Assembly (NCBI GenBank): GCA_036850595.1
Contig: CM072160.1
Span: 15,665,906-15,729,905 of the forward strand
Origin: Rhyacichthys aspro
Taxonomy: Eukaryota > Chordata > Actinopteri > Gobiiformes > Rhyacichthyidae
Length of the DNA: 64,000 nucleotides
Direction of reading: 5' to 3'
Part shown: positions 46,187-58,094 of the stretch, one piece after another
How positions within the stretch are numbered: position 1 is the first letter of the stretch
How the letters are laid out: each line of letters begins with the position of its first letter
The notes under the pieces: generated by a model
The model's input: only the letters and a program-made list of their open reading frames with translations
Database searches by the model: none
What the model was told of the DNA's origin: nothing
Translations under genes and position numbers: made by a program

Positions 46187-47477
46187 CATTAAAAAGCATG
46201 CAAAGATATAATCAAATAATTACATTAAAACAAAGTGACAATGCTAGATACACTGAATGCAATTAGTACTACTGTATATTTTTTTCAGCATGGATTAAAA
46301 AGACAGTAAAGATAATGAAGCATCATGGTTTTATTTCATATCTAATACATAAGGCAGTGTTAAACAAGGCACAGACTGAACTTCATTAGGTTGGCCAGAA
46401 TGACAAGTAATTTCCTGAAAAACTTAAGGATAAGAAGGACAAGTTTTTTATGTCTGGCAATATTTCTTCTCTAATATCAATTATGTATTTGTGTTTATTG
46501 TTGCATATATTATAAAGCCATTTTAAAGATAAAATAACAGACATTTTAAAACGTGGTTGTCAAGTTGAAAGTTACTGCATAAATGCATATAAAACCATCC
46601 ATTTGTGGGACTTAATCAACACTTGTCTAAAATAGTACTTACACAATCTCTTTTTCACTGCGGTTTTATCAGAAAGCTAGGCCTGACAAAATGCAACAAT
46701 GTCCTTTTAAAAACAGTTTCCCAATAGCATCACTTTGCCTTTCAAAAGGTTACTGGTTTTGATTAAAGTGAACAGTAACATACTGTATGCATAGAAGGCA
46801 AAAAAAATAAAAATAACCCTTGTTAAAATACAAAGGTTAATATATATTGTACCTATGATGCCAGTTTTTACACCAAACATAAACTTTTAATGTATTATGT
46901 TCTTTCACAAGTAAAAGCCAGATCAATTCTGAACCAGACAAGTATCAGCACTCTTCAACGTGCCTTCTCTTTGCATTCATACTCCACACTGCATTACACA
47001 TGGACCCCCACCACCGAAGACTTCGCTAATAGTACCTGCTATATCTGTATTTGCATCAGGAAGGCAAACCATATGAGCTTTTCTCACAAAGGATTTTAAA
47101 CACCGTACTTCCTGTTTAAGGGTATAATTCATTTCCAAAGATGCGCAAATTGTCCTGTAATTCATGTTATAAAAAGGCATTAAACAAAATAAAACTGATA
47201 TAAAGACAGTAGATCACTAGAAAATCCAAAGCCCATCCAAACCAACCTTAGTGCCAGATACCACTCTTTCTAGACTCCCTGGACCAGACTGGGTATCGAG
47301 TCCACGGCTCAGGAGATAAAAAAAATGCAGGTGGACCAGAAAAATATGCAGAATACAATAGAAAATTAAACTGCTTGACGGGTTTATGAACAAACTCAGC
47401 TGAGGTAGGGTTTTTATAAAAGGCAAAGCCTCATGATCTTCTGCTACCTGTAGCGCTGAAGAACAGGGAAGTATATA

Positions 47478-47479
<2 letters not shown>

Positions 47480-47509
<30 letters not shown>
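47480..47509. repeat. (GT)15 microsatellite
   Basis: This is an uninterrupted 30-base GT run in the probable por 3' UTR, 72 bp beyond the stop codon in transcript direction. Confidence 0.95.
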
Positions 47510-47510
<1 letters not shown>

Positions 47511-47580
47511 CAGTCCTGGTAAAACAAGATACATGATGAAAAAAATTTAGTAGTGACATGGAGGCTGGGTTTGAGTCTCT

Positions 47581-50500
47581 TTAACTCCACACGTCTTGTG
47601 AGTAGCGTCCCTTCGTCATCAGTTTCTTAATGTAATCTGTGGCCTGGGTGCGTGTCATGCCTCCAACTTCTTCTGCAATCTCATAGAAGGCTGTCTGTAC
47701 GTCCTTAGCCATGTTTCTAGCATCCCTAAAGCACAAAATAAATGATTTGAAGACATTTTCGGCTTTTTGGATGCTGCAGCAAGTGGATTTCAAATTTAGG
47801 AGGTTTAGAGTATCACAATATTGCAGCAACAACACATGTAAAGTGACTTCTTATTAGTAAATCTTAAATATTTACCCGCAGACATAGATGTGAGCGTTCT
47901 CTGTATGAATCAGCTTCCAAACATTTTCCTTATTTTTCTTGAGGAGATGTTGAACATAAACCTTTAACAGAAACAGAATTCATAATAATAGTTTCTACAA
48001 GTTCAATGTTTTTTGTCTGACATTTCCAAACTTCAATCTACTGTAACTTGACTACTGTAATTTCACTGTTTAAACTGGTTGGACTCGCTCACCTTTTGCC
48101 CTTGGTCTCTCGAGAAGGCCACGTGCAATTGTGTGAGAATGCCGTTCTTTTCTGCTTCCTCTAGCTCCTCCTGATAGAGGTAATCATCATTTTGATGTCT
48201 GCAGCCAAAATACATGACAGTTTCTCCAACCTCTTTGCCTATAAAAGGATAAAAAATATAATGTTTGTGAATTTGTATGTTGGCAAGGTGATATTTAGCC
48301 GCATTTGACTATCTAAGAATAACACATCTTAAGATATGAGGTGAATCTAACACAGAAAAAACATCTAAAATATAAAACCCATACATCATCTTTGCATGCA
48401 ACTACCAGCCAAGGCAAGAGAAACTTCATGTTTGGAAGCCCTACCCTGTCTTTATAGACTATAACAAACAAACCTTGCTGTTTGAGCCAGCCTCTCTCTT
48501 GGATGAACCCCATAAATGGTGCAATTCCAGTCCCAGGGCCAATCATGATGACTGGGTTTGTGGGTTTAAATGGGAGGCGGAACTGAGACTTGCGGATGTA
48601 CATGGGAACACTGGACTTGTGACCATTGTCGGTGACAAGCTTGTTCTTCAACCAGTTGGTGGCAACTCCCTTGTTGATGCGACCAGTCTTAGTTTCATAC
48701 TCCACCACCACTGCACAGATATGGATGCTATTGGGGTGAACCTAAAGAGCAGGGTTCATAAATAAAAATGTTATACACCAACAGATTACCTAACTGGAGT
48801 CAGACACAAAACATTTTTACACTTTTTTTTGTTCCTCAATAGCTACATTTTGATCAGTTTAATTAAGGAATTCCTGGAAAAATAGCTATTTTAGAAATGA
48901 GTATCCACAGCACTGCAGAAGGAATGTCACACAGTAACTTTTTCCATTACTTATTATTTTGATAAAATTACCTTAGAAGAGGAAGCAATAGAGTAATAAC
49001 GAGCCTGCAAACGAGGCAGCAGCTCGCACAAGTGGTCAATGGGAGGTCTTAAAGACGGCATATCTTCCAGAATGGCTAAAATATTTCTACTGGCATCCAA
49101 CACCCAACTCTGGTAGAGAGCCTGTGAAGAAGCAGTAACAGTGTCACATAACGTATGAGTGGTAAGAGACATAACCAGCTGAAAAACATTATGCATCAAA
49201 CATTACTAACTTTGCCTTCAGGGGACGAGGAGGCCATCTTGCGCATATTTTCTTGGTCTTTTGGGTCGGAGGCATATTGTGCCAACTCATAGAGAACATT
49301 GGTGCGAGGGGGGTGTGTGATGTCCAGGTAGTGAGTCAGGGCAGTGCGATACGTAGTGGGACAAGGAAACGGGTGTTTCTTGTTGGATTCCTCTGTAACA
49401 TAAAATCATAAGGTTATGTATTTCTGTGTCAGGTTTTAGTGTTAGTTAATACATACAGAGTCATAGGTCTGATACAGCTACATTAATCTTTCATAGCAAT
49501 AAGGCCTATCAAAACATCAGTTGGCTATTAGAAGCTAACATTGAAAGCAAACATTAACATATTATATTACAGCGATAACACATAATCAAAGCAATACAAT
49601 ATCCATCACTTAGTATGGCAAAGGGCAGCTGATACTGCATGTTTTATTCTGTGCTCAAGGTTCTCTGTGCTTTCAATGGCATACCATCAAGGTTGTTCAG
49701 AGAGATAACCACATCAAGGTCAACTCCAAGGATTTGTCCAAGTTTGTTCACCAGTGCAGAGTCATTAACAGGAAAAACAGCAACATGGTCTCCTGACTCA
49801 TATCTAAAATTAGACAAGATGAGAATCAGACTTGGACCTTTGGACATTCAGTCAAAAACTAGGCCAGTCATATCATCCTACCTGATCTTGGAACCCGATA
49901 TGTCCATTTCAAGGTGCATAAGGTGTCTTTCACCACCTTTGTTTAGTTTGCGGTTGACAGTGACTGGTGCCAAGAAGGGGTTTTTTGAATCAAAAGGTCT
50001 GTAAACAAGGACAACAAGTTAAGGATATAAAGCCTTGTTCAGTACATAACAAGGTGTCCACTAGATTGGATTAATATTATTCTAGAAAGAGACTTTTGCC
50101 CATAATTTCACCAGAGAAACTCTTACAATGATCCCTTTATTTTTTAAGTACTTACGGCTTCTGAATCTCAAAACTCTTCAGACGACCAATTTCTCCTGTG
50201 TACACTTTGTTCATGTTGATGTCTGTGTGCTCCTTCAGTTCATACTGCCTTATACTGTTTGGGGAGAAAAAACATGTCCTCAACAACTTAGCCTCTGCTA
50301 TGAAAGTCTCAAACATAATAAAAATAAATAAAATAAAAGCTACAAGCAACCCACAATCTTTATAATGACCAATGAAATAATATGTCTAAGTGATACAATA
50401 ATTTAAAGAGGTTTAATGAAATAGAAATAAACCTTGATTCATCTCCTAAGGCTTCAACTCCAAAGTGCTCACACACAGCTGGCCAAAACTGTTCTCTCCA

Positions 50501-53500
50501 CGAAACAAAATCTTCTTCCAGACTGTAAGACAAAAGTAAGGAAAGAAAGTGTACACTTAGTAAAATTTGTAAAGTTGACTAAGGCATCTTACTAAGCAGT
50601 TTCAATCTTTTGGCCAATAAAGGAGCCCAATAAATGCCATTTTCATTTAAAAGAAAACTTACTTTCCGTCATCATCTCCCAAACCAAGGTCAAAGATGCG
50701 TTTGGCCCCCAGTTCTTCAAGCCTTTTGTCGACATATTTTCCCATGGCATTGTAGTGTTCATAAGTTTTATTTCCCAATGCAAATACCTAAACACGGAGC
50801 AAAAGAAGAAATCGTGGTAAAATTAATATCAAAAGAGACAAAACAAAATGGAAAAACACAACAGGATGAAGGCGCCAGAGATTCTTAATTTCCCACAGTC
50901 AGATTCTTTACAGAAACCAGGTCAGGGCTACTGCACAGCAACAATGTCCCACAAAGACTGGCCATGACAGCACTCAAAGCATTTCCTTTCATGTTGCATA
51001 CAATGCTACACAGACTGCCTGTTGTATGTCTGGATTACGGACAGGAACACAGATAATGCATAACTCCCAAAACAAGTAAGGAAAAAGCAACTAATTAAAA
51101 GAAAACTAAATAGCATATTACACTAGTTAGAATTACGAATAAATTGTTGTTCAAAAACTTAAAAAAGAAAGAAGAAAAGGCTGAGAGAAAAATAAGCAAA
51201 ACTCACAGTGTAGGTAAGCCCAGATAGGTCTTCGTCGTCATTTTCTTGAAGCCAATCATAGAAGTCCTGAGCATTGTCTGTTGGGTCTCCTTCACCGTAA
51301 GTGGCCATGCAGAATATAGCGAGGGAGTTGGTAATCTCAGACAGACGAGACAATTCACCCTGCATAATGAAAAACAACACAGGAATTTATATAAGGCTAG
51401 TGTTTTCACTTCCCAAAATGGCTCATACTGAATTATTGCAGCACAATGCTACAAAAATGTTTGATTTGTGAGGCTCTTGTTATTTCTTGTTATTCTTATA
51501 TATCTATTAAATCCTATTATAAGCATCCAGTGAGTCATTGTTCTGCAACTGTAGTGTATATCTTTCCAAGCCAAAAAACTATTTCTTATACATTATTAAG
51601 AAGAGTCTGTTCATTTTAAATCTATGCTTTCCATGCTACTCCACTACAACATATTACCATGTCATATTCCTCTGGATCAGCAGCCATTCCTTTCATGCCG
51701 TAGCGCTGAGCATCTTTGGACAGCCTGTTGGCAAATTCCTCTGCTGTACCCGTCTGGGAGCCATAGAACACAATGACGTTCTTGCCCTAGTTACCAATAG
51801 ACAAAAATATATTGCATGATGCATAGAATTGCAACAACACATATATCATGTTATCATGCTTTATGAAACACAGACCAGACACATACAAGTCACACAAAAT
51901 CGTCATGGCATCTCAACTATTTGCTGCAAAACCACAAGATTCAAAGCAAAAAGTCTTTCCTGAGTCAGGAATGAAAAAAGATTGAAGAAAGGGATTTAAA
52001 GTAAAAGCAGTTTTTTGGAAAACTGTGCCTAAATCACAATTTTCATCCTTTGAGCAAAAGAGAACACTAGAGACAGTTCAAGGAATTTCCTACTTACAAA
52101 ACAGACAAAAACCTTGTTGAGGTAATATGTTAAAACTATTTTGCACTTTACTCCATTAACTTCAGCTGTAACCCAACCCCAAGCTAACGAAACGCTAAGA
52201 AAGAAAAACAAAAGAACAAAAAACCCTATTGAAGCATGATTACTTACAGTTTTCTTCATTTTCTCAATGAAACTTGTCTCTCTTGTGGTGGGTGTCCTAA
52301 AATAAAACAGATAGTTCTTTTTAGGCAAGTTGCAATTGCACACACACATTAAAACGTTCAGACTAAAAGGCTCAGACATAATCAATTATGTGTGTAAGGA
52401 TCTAAACACATTGTCATAAATATACAGCTCATTTCACATTTAAAGCGTTTCACAAGGCTTTGTACACAATAAGCCAGGAAGTAATTAATGGCAGGGAACA
52501 GATCAAAACAGAATGTACAAACACACTGATGTAATAGGGTATGTGGGAAACCAAATCTGTGATGGAGGCAAATAAAGGGCCAAAGAGCTTCTTTCCGCAT
52601 CAAAGGTCTGACACATGCGTCTGGACTAAAGGAGGAATACAGAATCCCAGGAGAATTAGTCCTTTAGCTGATATTTTAGTGAGATGAATTACAACAACAG
52701 TAAAATTCATGCCCATACACAAATAATAGTGTTTTTATGTATAATTCAAAAGACCACTTTTCAAACGGTGTGAGCAACAAAGCTCCCTTTAGTAAATACG
52801 CTCTACAAAGTGTAAACTCCTGAATGAAATTTGACACAAGCCTTTGCCCCCGAGCTCAAACATTCCTGACAGCTTTAACAAGATCTGTCAGCACCGTTAT
52901 CAACTCACACAGGGTGACTTCCCGCAGTCACTCGACAGGGAAGAGTTTCCGTGCATCATCAGAAAGCACCAAAAACCACAGTTTTAATGTTCTCTTAAAA
53001 TGCTAAGACCAAGTACACATCCTTTATTACTCAAAGAACAGTGTGCACATGAGCAGCCTCCAAAGACTGAATAAAATACATCAGAATCTAATATAGTTTT
53101 GGAAAATGTATATATTTTCTCTCTCTAGAATGTACAACTTTTATATAACTTGTAATGAATAATTATTATCTATAATAAAAGTCTTTTGTGTAATATTTAG
53201 TGTGGTAATATTTTGGAACAGGGCATAAATTAATGTTTATTTGCAGGTTTTAAAGCAGTGACACAATAGCTCACTGCAAATTCTATTGCCTCCCCAGTTT
53301 GTGCCCTTCCAGAGCTGTGAGAGATTTATAATGATTTATGGAGACTCTTTTTTGAAATATAAACACAATGAGACTAAACAACGTTGTGGAGCTTGGAGGA
53401 AAAGAAAGAGGGCAAACAGGAGATGTTATAATGGCAGTGCATCTGTCATCTGACAGAGTTGATAACTATCTATGAACACATCCATCCCATCAATTAACTA

Positions 53501-56098
53501 TGTGTCACCAGTTCAACACACTTCAAATGTACTTCAAAAGTAAAATGCGAGTCATCAAAGTAAACCTAGAACTATTTTTAAAGCAAACGTCATTTTGACT
53601 AAAGCTCCTGTCGTGCTCTGTATGAGAAATGAAGAAGAAACTCTTTACTGACCTCTCAGCAGCATCTCTCCTGTCCTCTGGCAGGGAGAAGACACAGCCC
53701 ATGGCATGTAGCCCTGTCGCTCAACACTGCCACTAGCGCCACAGCCTAACCCACGTCAGGAGCCGTCACACTTAGAATGACAGGAGATGACAGCTGACAA
53801 TGCACCCAAGTGGAGACATAAAGCAGTCCAGAAGGATATCCAGCCTGCGTTCGGCTCGAACGCTTCAAGACGATCTGAACTCTGCCTCTTCCTGTGCTGC
53901 TCTCTTAAGCCAGCAGCGTCTCTTCGCACACACACAACATTCAGCGCAGCAGCCTACAAGCCCTGTCGATGTCTGGCAACCGCTAAGGACACAATGGTGG
54001 GAAACTGACTTTCCCATAAAATGCAGCGAGCAGCAGCCCCACACTTTTGACTCACACACACACTGAAACACTCAGGAGTTGAAAATGCCTTCCTCCTCAC
54101 CCCCGCCCCTTTTCCTCTCTGCTCTGAAAGGTGTTAGCAACCAAAAAGTCTACAAGATCCATCATAAAAATGTGGCTAGTTATCAGCCAAACTCTTCTGT
54201 GGTACACTGAACAAAGAAGAGCGGTGAATGCTAGTTTTTTTTCTGAAGTGTCCCCTGCCCCCATCTTGGTGGAGGAGAGAGGGGAATGTCATTGCTATGG
54301 CAACCTCATTTATCATAAAAGGATTCCATTTGTGACACAGCCCTACTCCAATGGCAGAGCAGCTCAACTCTCACTCACACAGGGTAAAAGAAAAAAAAAC
54401 AGCAGAGTGGGGAGAGAAGAATGAAAAAAGTAACTCAGGGGGAAGAAAGAGCTGCTTGTCTTTTGCCTCAACTTTCCACCTTTAGAGTAGACACACTAAA
54501 AAGCCTTGGCTCTTCTCCTCATTTACTCTCCAGGGAACTTTGAAATTGGGTTCAGGGCCAAAAACAAAAGGCACAGGAAAGACATGAAGACTACGCCCCC
54601 TTCACAACAGTTAGATAATCACTTTAAGGGGAGGAGAGACCAACTTGGCACTGGTGTGAGTCTATACTTTCTTCCTGTTCTCCAACCCACCCGAGACTTA
54701 CATTCTACCCAAAGCAAAACATATTCTCAAATGGTCTTTTCCACCTCTGGTCAGTAACAAAAGCTTAGGTTCTCCTTCTCTCTCCAATCACAAACACTCA
54801 CTATCTAAGCCACACATAGTGAGCATGTTGGCTGTGGTTTGTGGTTTTTATTCCAGCAACCAAATGAAATGTGTTGTGGTTTGGGAGGGTCTTGAAACAT
54901 GGGCAGTGCAACTACAGCCCACCAAAAAACAAGCGAACCTCCTCAAGTCCAGTGATAAGTGAAGAGGGGCGGGAAAAGGGGAGGGAATACTTCCATTGAC
55001 ACAAAGAAGAGGGAGTGAGAGCGTGATACAGTTTGTTCCTAAGACCAACTGTGTAAAAGAGCAATGCATAGGAGAGAAAACAAAGGTCGCCTCTAGTGGA
55101 ACATTTACAGGAACATTAGGCTGTGTGCTTACACATTGTAGAGAGTCCGGTTACAGAGCTTAACAACATATCTGAGGGAGTTTTTTTTTCTTTTTTTTCA
55201 AGCTGATTATATATTATTTATCAGTGTTCCTGTCACTGAAGATTATTGAAGCCACAGGATGCCCCTTTACCTGCTGAGTGTTGCAAATCATCAAACGCTG
55301 ATGATGAAACGACAGATATACTTCCAAGTGATAAAAATAAAAAAAATACATTAAATTTTAAAAAAAAGAATCTAGGGCAATTTTTACAAGCACAATTATG
55401 AAAAGCATGAGTAGCACAAATCAATTTCACTGCTGATTTTAGGCTGTAATATCAATATCAGAACTTTTACTCAGAGATGTAAAAGTTGTCATGAAAATTT
55501 GACTTAAAAAAAACCAGAAGTCTATACAACGCCAACACATTAGAAATGACACAGAAATGATTAATTTGTGAATAATTGCTCAATTCACTGTCATAATGTT
55601 GCAAGAACATATTTCAACATGCTGATCCTAAAAAAGGTAAAGGCAGCTAGCTCAGCCCAAAGATGTCTGAACTGATTTGAACTAGGGTTACATCTGGCTC
55701 AGTACAAGTTCAAAAAAGGAAATAAGTAAAGATACTGTTGGTTTCTTTTGTGCCTTGCAATGGTTTTTGCCACTAAAAGGAAACACATTTTGTACCAATC
55801 CTAACACATTTTGTACCAAACCTTTCCAAGGACTGATTGAAACTGTGACCTTATTGCCCTGCTGCCTTCAAACAGACCGATTCTTATAGTTCTAACCTCT
55901 AACTAGTTTAAATACTCACGGTGTGTCGAGTTTTTTGAATTCGGGGATGGGCTCAGGTTTCTTGCGGGACATGAACCAATAAATGGCGAGGCCGACGATC
56001 AGGGAGAAGAGGAAGATGTCAAGGTTGCTGAATAATGGTTCTTCTTCGCTCAGCACCGGGTCAGTGTGGCCAGTGGCCTCAGCATCCATGTCTGCCAT
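47581..56098 (-). CDS. por: NADPH-cytochrome P450 reductase (POR), complete, 15 coding exons
   Basis: POR is an ER-anchored diflavin enzyme passing electrons from NADPH through FAD and FMN to microsomal P450s and haem oxygenase. Exons in coding order: 56098-55920, 52296-52248, 51786-51658, 51359-51207, 50787-50663, 50522-50433, 50254-50156, 49998-49882, 49803-49685, 49392-49211, 49121-48972, 48741-48474, 48238-48093, 47961-47876, 47725-47581. They sum to 2037 nt, 678 aa. The start MADMDAEATGHTD follows a spliced leader; an ATG in the intron before it is not in the mRNA. The single anchor (LDIFLFSLIVGLAIYWF) is followed by RKK. FMN loops are SQTGTAEEFANRLS and ATYGEGDPTDNAQDF. FAD contacts lie in RYYSIASSS and GVATNWL, NADPH contacts in GPGTGIAPF and YVCGDARNMA, and the C-terminus is DVWS. 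All key motifs are intact. A non-coding first exon lies at about 57357. Confidence 0.97.
53653..53702 (-). CDS. por: Candidate alternative first coding exon of por (MGC-type N-terminus)
   Basis: Within por intron 2 (52297-55919) the minus strand has ATG in strong context (GCCATGG) opening MGCVFSLPEDRRDAAE. It ends AG followed by the donor GTCAGT. An in-frame TGA lies 21 bases upstream of this ATG, so it is the first Met of the frame. The two leftover bases join the first base of the exon at 52296 to make AGG (Arg). The frame then continues into TPTTRETSFIEKMKK and the whole FMN, FAD and NADPH domains. The product would lack the membrane anchor; Gly2, Cys3 and Ser6 fit an N-myristoylation plus palmitoylation signature as in MGC-type Src kinases. 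Use of this exon is inferred; no transcript evidence is available here. Confidence 0.5.
53703..55919 (-). other. Upstream half of por intron 2, no further exon seen
   Basis: The part next to the alternative exon (53703-54110) has moderate CpG and purine-rich sequence and could hold its promoter. The rest contains only short frames without recognisable protein and T-runs near 55181-55199. Confidence 0.45.
53751..53758 (-). promoter_or_regulatory. UPR-element-like word upstream of the alternative por exon
   Basis: CCACGTCA on + reads TGACGTGG on the por strand, the core of the unfolded-protein-response element bound by XBP1/ATF6-type bZIP factors. It lies about 50 bp before the alternative ATG. 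A single 8-base match is weak evidence. Confidence 0.25.
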
Positions 56099-57356
56099 GT
56101 TGAGACCCTGCATTAAAAAGGTACACAAAGCAGCTTTAAGACCAATGTAAAAGATGGCAGTTTTATTTAGATTACAGTTACATTAGATTGCCATGTAGAC
56201 TCCACCGAAAAAACTACAATATTTTGGTATTTTTACCAATACTTGTGCAGGACCGTGATATACAAGTGACTGTTTTCTTATTGCCAGATTCAGCTGAACA
56301 AAACCAGGGCTTGTGGTAAAACTGCTGCACGGTATAATACAATTACAAACATGTGTGTACAATATTTGCCTTGCAGCACCACACAATGGTAGTTTTTGTG
56401 CATTAAGACCTAAAAGAACAATAAAACCCACTGATTATACAACACAAAAAGTTCCTATTTTCTCTTATGCTATTGACAGAAGAGCTAGTCAAACTGCTCA
56501 TGTGCAAACAATACACTGGCAAGCTTAGTAAATTGACTGATTAGGAGGATTTAACTCTATACTTAATACTTCTCTTTGTGAATGCCTATTTAACTTGAAG
56601 AAACATGTGTATGCATCAGTAATGGTGCAGTGTTAGATACAGTGTATACAGTAACCATGCCAACCCCTTCCCAGAAGGGCCAATTAGCTGCTTTTATAAC
56701 ACTGCTGAAAACAACATTAAGAAAACTAAAAGCTAATCTGAGCTCATTTATCAATGCACACAGGTAAGGTCTAGCTAATAACAACTATAGGGTATCTAAT
56801 AAGGTACTTATCTCAAGCACCTCTGACACACTGTGGAGAGAGCCACAATCTCTAAACGTGTCCTGTACACAATCTGTAATATCTATGACTATGCCTACAG
56901 GGCTAGCGTGGGCAGAAATCACATGGTATTTTGGTAACATGCCGATGAATAAAGTAAAATAAGCTAGTTGTCCCTGTCTCAATCAGGCACACATGGCAAA
57001 AGTTCACCATGGTTCATTTTTTAACCATTTACTTACACACACATAATAGCAACACCGTCCTTCAGAAATTTATCAGCACATTAAAATATTCTACGGCTGT
57101 CTGTCTCAAAAAGGTAATAGTAAATAAATAACTCCCCTTTGTTTAGAATATTTTGGTTAATAAAGCAATACTATTTTCTCTTCTGGTTTGGTTAGCTTAA
57201 ATTTGCGTAACACTTTCATAAGCTCGTGGGACACGTTACACTGCGTCTCATTTTCACTTCCGGGTCGTTTAATATCGTTACAGTGTTATATTTAACAACT
57301 GCCAAAGCGCTGAACATACGGAAAAAATGTGAATAAAAGTTGAGTATATCTCTTAC

Positions 57357-57425
57357 CTTCGGCTCTCCTCTCACTGTCAGACTCCGTGCACAATGCGGAA
57401 GGAAACTTTACGCCATGAAGGACGA
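57357..57425 (-). other. por: Non-coding first exon of por (5' UTR); right boundary approximate
   Basis: On the minus strand GAGAGCCGAAG is followed by GTAAGAGA, a consensus donor at 57356. It pairs with the acceptor TTAATGCAG just before 56107, 9 bases upstream of the por ATG. The sequence to the right is GC-richer and forms the likely promoter. The transcription start is not determined, so the right end is a guess. An ETS-like word (ACTTCCGGGT) lies about 100 bp inside intron 1. Confidence 0.6.
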
Positions 57426-58094
57426 AACCAACTGCACCAAGATCGCGGGGGAGGACGTAGCAATTTTTTCACGCAAGATCACTCAAGATCAGGCATGTTT
57501 GATTTTCCTAAAAGTAGGTAGATACGGGTTTTGAAAGGGGTAACGCACTTCAAGTAAATATATTAAGTTTGATTGTGTTTTATGTTCGTTTTCGTCGAAC
57601 ACGTGGCCGCACTTTAGCGCGTTTATAAAAGCATTACCTTATGTGAGGTTGCACATGTAATGCGCTAAAACAAATAAGTGCTGAGGTGCAGCAGGCGAAG
57701 GGTCATGGTTATGTAATCCATCGAGCCGAACAGGCTGTGTCCGTCCGACAGGAACCCTTATCAAAATGCGTCCTCCTCAGGTTAAAGGAGTTTATTTTCA
57801 CAATACCAAGGACACTTAAAGGGAGTTCATTAATCCTATTTTATTGCAGGGGATTATATTTGTAAAAAATAAATAAATAAATAAAAACACCCCCCAAGAG
57901 AAAAGTAGGATACGTGGTCTTGAAAATAATTACTCAGCAAGTCTGAGGGTTATTTCAATTAAAGTAAAACTCACAGACATCAAGCTTGACAGTACATTTA
58001 ATGATTACCAGTTAACCACAATTACATTACAGTGCAGCACAGTTATATTGGTAACTATTTATAGAAAGAGCTTATATACTGATTTAGTTTTTCT
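57426..58094. other. por upstream region and tmem120a 3' UTR
   Basis: 57426-57780 should contain the por promoter (GATCGCGGGG, CACGTGGCCGC). 57781-58094 is tmem120a 3' UTR with TTTATT (AATAAA on the coding strand) at 57840-57845 and 57791-57796. A short AAAT repeat lies at about 57868-57888. Confidence 0.5.

Larger units (their letters stand above)
45840..47580 (-). other. taf15 promoter/5' UTR and por 3' UTR
   Basis: 45840-46020 is the taf15 upstream region with GC-rich words (CCGCCCCGGG, GACGCGGCC on either strand). A TTTTTTAG acceptor-like site just before the start suggests a spliced 5' UTR. About 46165-47580 reads as por 3' UTR. It has a (GT)15 tract at 47480-47509 and TTTATT (AATAAA on the coding strand) at 46330-46335 and 46181-46186. 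No other gene is seen. Confidence 0.5.

Noticed and set aside
53787..54066. Two overlapping frames (73 and 88 aa) on + near the alternative por exon
   Set aside because: They overlap out of frame, start in poor context, and look like antisense of a promoter region.
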